From positions 41,229,618 through 41,293,617 of the forward strand of contig CM051027.1 of NCBI GenBank assembly GCA_027627225.1: a stretch of DNA of 64,000 nt, in the 5' to 3' direction. The position numbers and the translations under genes are program-made. This document shows, in pieces, positions 59,086 to 64,000 of the stretch. Position 1 is the first letter of the stretch, and every line of letters starts with the position of its first letter. Source of the DNA: Congeria kusceri (taxonomy: Eukaryota; Mollusca; Bivalvia; Myida; Dreissenidae). The notes beneath the pieces are model-generated. The model searched no databases and had not been told where the DNA came from. It saw only the letters and a list, made by a program, of their open reading frames with translations.

Positions 59086-59885
59086 TATTCTCTCTGCAGT
59101 TCTGTTTGATGTCTTGTCTGCTGTTCTGTCTGATGTCCTGTTTGCTGTTCTGTCTGATGTCCTGTCTGCTGTTCTGTCTGATGTCATGTTTGCTGTTCTC
59201 TCTGATGTCCTGTCTGCTGTTCTATCTGATGTCCTGTTTGCTGTTCTGTCTAATGTCTTGTCTGCTGTTCTGTCTGATGTCTTGTCTGCTGTTCTGTCTG
59301 ATGTCCTGTCTGATGTTTTATCTGATGTCTTATCATATGTTCTGTGTTTGTTTTATCTTCTGTCTGATGTTCTGTTTTTCTGTTCTGTATGTTGTGTTTG
59401 TTGTTCTGTCCGCTGTTCTGCCTGATGTCTTGTATAATGGTCTGTCTGATGTTTTGTCTGATGTTTTGTTTACTGTTTGGTCTAATGTTCTGTCTGCTGT
59501 TCTTCCTGATGTTCTGTCTGATGTACTGTTTGATGTCCTGTCTGCTGTTCTGTTTTCTGATGATGAATGATGTCCTGTTTGCTGATCTGTCTTATGTTCT
59601 GTCTGATGTCCTGTCTGGTGTTCTGTCCGATGTGCCGATTGATGTTCTGTTTGCTATCCTGACTACTGTTCTATCTACTGTTCTGTCTGATTTTATGTCT
59701 GCTATCTTGACTGCTGTTATGTTTAATGTTATTGCTGTTATTTTGATATCCTGACTGGTGTTATGTCTGATACATCTGGATTGCTGTTATGTCTGCTAAC
59801 CTGACTGCTGTTATGTCTGATATCCTGACTGCTGTTATGTCTGCTATCCTGGCTGATGTTCTGTCGGATGTTGTATCTGATGTTA
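59086..59885. repeat. 12/24-bp TGTTCTGTCTGA minisatellite in the CAP intron
   Basis: ~800 bp of TG(T/C)(T/C)CTGTCTG(A/C) 12-mers, mostly paired as TGTTCTGTCTGATGTCCTG plus TCTGC. After ~59,690 it shifts to a variant 24-mer with TGTTATGTCTG(A/C) and TATCCTGACTGC. It fills most of the 1,106-bp intron between the CAP exons. The three open frames over it (SAVLSDVL.., LFCLMSCL..) are repeat artefacts. Confidence 0.93.
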
Positions 59886-59901
59886 TGTGTTCATATTTAA
59901 G

Positions 59902-60015
59902 AATTACTCCGAGGCTCTTGAGACTGAATCGCAGATATGGGCAGAACAGTGCATACAAGGTCACGACGCAAACATCAACAGATTCCAACCCGGTGAACAT
60001 TCTTTGCTTCAATAG
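59902..60015 (+). CDS. CAP/SCP-domain protein, second exon
   Basis: After TTCATATTTAAG, phase 0: NYSEALETESQIWAEQCIQG followed by HDANINRFQPG. It continues the CAP domain exactly where expected (M-x-W-..L...AQ.WA..C...HD), with the usual Trp two residues after the Met replaced by Tyr. Reading on gives GEHSLLQ and TAG at 60,013-60,015, where the family expects G-[EQ]-N-[IL]. Either the exon ends at a GT after 'CAACCCG' (59,992) or a small deletion has shifted the frame. No later CAP exons (HYTQ.VW, C..GN) were seen before 64,000, so the gene is partial or a pseudogene. Confidence 0.65.
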   Translation, partial: NYSEALETESQIWAEQCIQGHDANINRFQPGEHSLLQ

Positions 60016-60683
60016 ACGCTTTTAATTTACCGCTCATTGCTCATTTAATGCTTTCGATGCGTTCATAATAAAGTTGTATATTATATCTTCCGTTCAATGA
60101 TTCATATATTTGTATTTAATGAATAAGAGTTCTAATCATTTTTTACATTATCCCGATCTCAACAATATTGTTAATATGACTTATTTGCTATTTATAAATG
60201 TTTTCGGTTTCAGTCCTTTAAACATGTGTGTTTGTTGCTCCAACATTTAAGCCAAAGCCAGTACGCACAGAAAAAAAGGAAGTCCATGGCTTTATATTTC
60301 CCATTTTTTGAATGTCCACAACCAGGACCTTACATTAATTAAATGCTTCCAGAAAAGCGTCAGGGTGCCGCCCCTTTGTCTGTCCGTAGTCCATTCAGGT
60401 TATTTCTCGGCAAGCGTGAAAAGAATTCAATGAAGCTTGAGCATAAGAAGAGGGTATATTAACAACACGTTCCATGTCGAAGGTGTTTTTGTGGTTATGG
60501 GTGGTTGACTTTGTGTGCAAATTGTATAAAGGATAGTTAGGACTTCATTCTTGTCCGGGATATTAAGTAAACATTGGCAAAGAAGCTTCGCTTCTTAGAA
60601 TAAATAAGTGGTTTCTTCTGTGTCAGTAAGTTTTCTATTAAGTTTTATGTCATTTTGGATTATGCTGTGTACATGTACATATA
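60016..60683. other. Non-coding stretch, nothing recognised
   Basis: AT-rich, no exon signature of the CAP family or other gene, no clear repeat. Confidence 0.4.
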
Positions 60684-60841
60684 GAATATTATGCTAGTAT
60701 GGTGTTCTGAGAACTTGTATCAGCCAAGTTGGTTGTGTGAAGTCGTGTCGCACGAGAGGCGCAGCCTCGAGTGCGATGCTTCTTGACACAACCAACGAGA
60801 CTGATACGAGTTTTCAGAACACCATACTAGTGTAATATTCC
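60684..60841. mobile_element. 158-bp palindromic foldback element
   Basis: Arms of ~70 bp: GAATATTATGCTAGTATGGT.. on the left and the reverse complement of ..ACCATACTAGTGTAATATTC on the right; inner parts GTTGGTTGTGT and ACACAACCAAC also pair. The loop is GAGAGGCGCAGCCTCG, itself a small hairpin. A few mismatches show age. No coding capacity. Confidence 0.75.
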
Positions 60842-61055
60842 ATTGATTATATACCTTTTTCAGCATAATATTCTTTAAAACACCAACACAAATAACGAAC
60901 TATTTTATTCACATAGACTATGTTTATCTCAGAGACGAGTTGTGTAATTATGACGTCATTATATGCAGCTTAACGACTATGTCAAAACATTATCTGCGAG
61001 TGAATAATTATATACATGCGATGCTGTGTTCAGTGGATATTACCCAGCCAGCAAG

Positions 61056-61212
61056 CATATATCGGATAGATATCGGTATATCGATATCGCATTGACAAAA
61101 CGGCCCGATATCTATCCGTTATCGCTAGCAAGCATGTAGCCTACTATACATATCGGATAGATATCGGCCAGTTGTCGGATATCGATATAATAGTTCGATA
61201 TATATCCGTTCT
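61056..61212. repeat. Cluster of ATATCGGATAGATATCGG inverted and direct repeats
   Basis: ATATCGGATAGATATCGG at about 61,059 and 61,149; its inverse CCGATATCTATCCG at about 61,105; and degenerate inverse forms CGATATATATCCG and CTATCCGATAT up to 61,212. This could be overlapping miniature elements or a structured non-coding block. Confidence 0.55.
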
Positions 61213-61429
61213 CTATCCGATATAGTTATGGTGAAAAATAAAAAGTAGATTTTTACATTTAGTGTACCGGTATGTGATATACGTTAAACAAATCCATATA
61301 TTAGTGGCGTTTCTTCAATATGTGTTACGTGGTCGTCATTTTAAGTAACGATGTCGGATCGATGTAGGGCCGATATCGTTCATGGCAAGCAGTAATTTCT
61401 CTTTATTTTCATAAAATTATTTATGTGTA

Positions 61430-61652
61430 TCAGTCCGGCAATACTAAAAAGTATTTTACTGAAATGAATGTGCGTTCTATGACTTCACAAATCTTATTTA
61501 AAATAGCTTCGAAATTATTTTCGTCGAACAAAATCGTTTTCGGTTGGCGCAAAATTCTTGTTCGTTTAAACTTGAACCGTTGATCTCCAGAAAGGAAAAG
61601 TAACATTAAAATGTTGAGTTTCCTCTTCAACGCAGAAAACAACAACAAGAAG
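61430..61652. other. Ambiguous open segment on both strands
   Basis: The minus strand has a 72-codon frame (..SGDQRFKFKRTRILRQPK..). The plus strand offers ATG at 61,611 reading MLSFLFNAENNNK up to a consensus donor GAA|GTAAGT (61,653). Either could be an exon; neither family is recognised and no partner exon was found. Confidence 0.2.
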
Positions 61653-62076
61653 TAAGTACTTATGACTGTTTGTAGACATTGTGTTTCTTTATATCAGCTA
61701 TTCAAAGTCTTGTAGGCGTAGAAAAATCCAGGTTATTGAAATGTAACGCATTTTCGCGAGTATTGTTTATTATTAGTAGTATATTACGATACTGTTTTGT
61801 CATGTCTACGAATGTAAGTATTTACAGCAAGATAAGTTATTTTTTCACATGTTACAGCTTCAATATACTTCAAATATTTGTATTTTAAAGGCTTACAGTT
61901 TACATCTATTTTAATTTTAACAGTATTGTATACATTATATTTCAAAAAACTTGTTCACATATTTTTGTATTTTGTGTAGTATGCCATTCATTGTCTTAAC
62001 AGATTTAAGAATCGAAACTAAAAAGCTCAAGTATAATGACGAGACAAAAAAACATTTAAAAAAAGAAAAGAAAAAA

Positions 62077-62150
62077 GTTGCTCCCACCGGGGTTCGAACC
62101 TCCGACCTGTAGATCAAATGGCTACCGCCTAACCACTTGACCATTCCAAC
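62077..62150 (-). tRNA. tRNA-like pol III unit, probably pseudo-tRNA or SINE head
   Basis: 74 nt on the minus strand. A box TGGTCAAGTGG (62,133-62,143) fits TRGYNNARNNG; B box GGTTCGAACCC (from 62,100) fits GGTTCGANTCC with one change; T6 terminator directly downstream (62,076-62,071), then further T runs. The ends start GTTG and finish CAAC and pair, and a D-arm GTC..GGC and anticodon-stem GTAG..CTAC can be drawn. The T stem has only about two good pairs and position 33 is not T in the best fold, so a working tRNA is unlikely and no anticodon is assigned. Poly-A/T-rich DNA follows, as in tRNA-derived SINEs. Confidence 0.5.
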
Positions 62151-62199
62151 TTGTATATATTGAGATGCATTATAAATTTTATTATATTATTGTATAATT

Positions 62200-64000
62200 A
62201 TGCCCACCTTCGAAGAAGTGTGGGTATCTTGCTTTGCACCTGTCTGTCGGTTGGTCGCGGTCGGTCGGTCGGTTGGTCGGTCGGATGGTCGGTCTGTCCG
62301 TAGACCATTTCGTTTCCGCACGATATCTAGAGAACGCTTTGACCTACGATCACGAAAATTGGTATGCTGGTTACTTGGGAGGAAAGGAAGAGCCTATACA
62401 TTTTGAGTTCAACAGGTCAAAGGTCAAGGTCACCGTTGCTAAAAATAGAAAAACGGTTTCCGCTCAATAACTTGAGAACGCATCGAGATATTTTAGTGAA
62501 ACTTTATACATAGATACCTTATAAGAAAAGAAGACGCCTATACATTTTGAGGTCAACAGGTCAAAGGTCAAGGTCACCGTTGTTATAAATAGAAAAACGG
62601 TTTCCGTTCAATAACTTGAGAACGCATCGAGAAACTTTATACATAGATACCTTATATCGAGACCTCGTTTGGAATTGCATATGGGGTGGGTTGGGTCAAG
62701 GTCAAGGTCACCGTTACTAAAAATAGAAAAACGGTTTCCGCTCAATAACTTGAGAACGCATAGAGATATTTTAATGAAACTTCATACATATATACCTTAT
62801 ATTGAGACCTCGCTTGGAATTGCATATGGGGTGGGTAGGGTCAAGGTCAAGGTCAAGGTCACAGCTACTAAAAATAGAAAAACGGCTTCCGCTCAATAAC
62901 TTGAGAACGCATCAATATATTTTAACGAAACTTCATACATAGATACCTTATATTGAGACCTCGCATGGGACTGCATATAGGGTGGGTGGGGGTCAAGTTC
63001 AAGGTCACCGTTAATAAAAATAGAAAAACGGTTTTCGCTTAATAAATAACTTGAGAACGCATCGAGATATTTTAATAAGACTTCATACATATATACCTTA
63101 TATTGAGACCTCGCTTGGGATTGCATATGGGGTGGGTGGGGTCAAGGTCACCGTTACTAAAAATAGAAAAACGGCTTCCGCTCAATAACTATAGAATCCA
63201 TAAAGATATTTTAATGAAACTTCATACGTAGATACCATATTGAGACCTCGCTTGGGATGCATATGGGGTGGGTGGGGTCAAGATCAAGGTCACCATAACT
63301 AAAAATAGAAAAACGGTTTCTGCTCAATAACTTGAGAACGCATCGATATCTTTTAATGAAACTTCATACATATATACCTTATATCGAAACCTTGCTTGTG
63401 ATTGCATATGGGGTGGGTGTGGTCAAGGTCAAGGTGACAGTTACTTAAAATAGAAAATGGTTCCGCTCAATAACTTGAGAACGCATCAAGATATTTTAAT
63501 GAAACGTCATACATAGATATCTTATATTGAGACCTCTCTTGGGATTGCATATGTGTTGGGTGGGGTCAAGGTCAAGGTCACCGTTACTAAAAATAGAAAA
63601 AGTTTTTCGCTCAATAACTTGACAAGCATTGAGATATTTTAATGAAACTTCATTCATAGATACCTTATATCGAGACCTCAATTGGAATTGCATATGGGTT
63701 GCGTGGGGTCAAGGTCACCGTTGCTAAAAATAGAAAAACGGTTTCCGCTCAATAACTTTAGAACGCATCGAGATATTTTAATGAAACTTCATACATAGAT
63801 ACCTTATATTGAGACCTCTCTTGAGATTTCATATGGGATGGGTGGGGTCAAGATCAAGGTCACCATAACTAAAAATAGAAAAACGGTTTCCGCTCAATAA
63901 CTTGAGAACGCATCAAGTTATTTTAATGAAATTTCATACATAGATACCATATATTGAGACCTCGCTTGGGATTGCATATTAAAAAAAAGTCGGGGGGCAT
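62200..64000. mobile_element. ATGCCCACC inverted-repeat element filled with 143-bp monomers
   Basis: Left end ATGCCCACCTTCGAAGAAG (62,200); the right end at the window edge, reverse-complemented, reads ATGCCCCCCGACTTTTTTTT. Just inside the left end are CTTTGCACCTGTCTGTCGG and a GGTCGGTC microsatellite (62,250-62,290), the layout of a widespread bivalve element as I remember it. The rest is tandem monomers. It has no coding capacity, and the right flank lies outside the window, so target duplication cannot be checked. Confidence 0.7.
62440..63990. repeat. ~143-bp monomer array, about eleven copies
   Basis: Monomers begin with 'GATACCTTAT' or a variant at 62,513, 62,646, 62,791, 62,942, 63,092, 63,231, 63,373, 63,516, 63,659, 63,798 and 63,943. 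The sequence is recognisably the monomer found inside each macrosatellite unit (TCAAGGTCACCGTTACT, AAAAATAGAAAAACGG, TTTCCGCTCAATAACTTGAG). The copies here are closer to a common consensus than the five copies in the macrosatellite are to each other. The reading frames over it are artefacts. Confidence 0.92.

Noticed and set aside
59039..59754. Frames SAVLSDVL.. and LFCLMSCL.. of 120-170 codons
   Set aside because: Three frames are open at once over a 12-bp repeat; the sequence is an intron of the CAP-like gene.
61935..62144. 69-codon minus-strand frame beginning MVKWLGGSHLIYRSEV
   Set aside because: It is the translation of the tRNA-like unit and its T-rich tail.

Overview
The window looks like metazoan nuclear DNA, most probably from a bivalve mollusc. 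It is AT-rich, has no operons or bacterial-style genes, carries GT..AG-flanked exon-like segments, several decayed LINEs, and dispersed repeats of a kind I remember from bivalve genomes: 'AAGCTCACCTGAGC' to 'GGTGAGC..CAGGGCCA' elements, 'ATGCCCACC' and 'TATACCTCCCGCA' terminal-inverted-repeat elements, and 'GGTCAAGGTCAC..TAAAAATAGAAAAACGG' minisatellites. The species assignment is recall plus inference, because no search could be run.

Region 1 (1-35,259) is a head-to-tail macrosatellite: seven full units of 4.65-4.74 kb and one truncated unit. It probably continues past the left edge. Each unit holds (a) five copies of a ~144-bp minisatellite monomer, (b) a ~2.2-kb core bracketed by two related ~70-bp motifs, with one exon-like minus-strand reading frame, and (c) a 0.87-0.97-kb terminal-inverted-repeat element with TAA flanks that is packed with ACGAT/ATCGT motifs. 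Units come in long and short forms separated by an exact 93-bp deletion, and variants are shuffled between units as expected from unequal exchange or gene conversion.

Region 2 (35,260-46,890) is a graveyard of minus-strand non-LTR retrotransposons: an RNase H-bearing LINE (35,665-37,740), an ORF2-type LINE of endonuclease, reverse transcriptase and a C-terminal Cys-rich motif, with a GC-rich ORF1-like remnant (37,809-41,381), and an endonuclease/linker fragment (45,700-46,810) ended by a palindromic element. Between them lie a probable host terminal exon (42,727-42,940, plus strand) and a tandem dimer of an ~820-bp dispersed repeat.

Region 3 (46,900-62,200) is intron- and intergene-like DNA with several candidate host exons. 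The best supported is a CAP/SCP-domain (cysteine-rich secretory protein family) gene with two phase-compatible exons at 58,719-58,795 and 59,902-60,015, whose intron is filled by a 12/24-bp minisatellite. Weaker candidates are a signal-peptide exon pair at 48,163-48,361, exons at 50,321 and 51,161, and minus-strand terminal exons at 47,725-47,927 and 56,764-56,882. Minisatellites, small inverted-repeat elements, long palindromes and a tRNA-like pol III unit (62,077-62,150) sit among them.

Region 4 (62,200-64,000) is a terminal-inverted-repeat element filled by about eleven copies of the same ~143-bp monomer that sits inside every macrosatellite unit, which links the two ends of the window.
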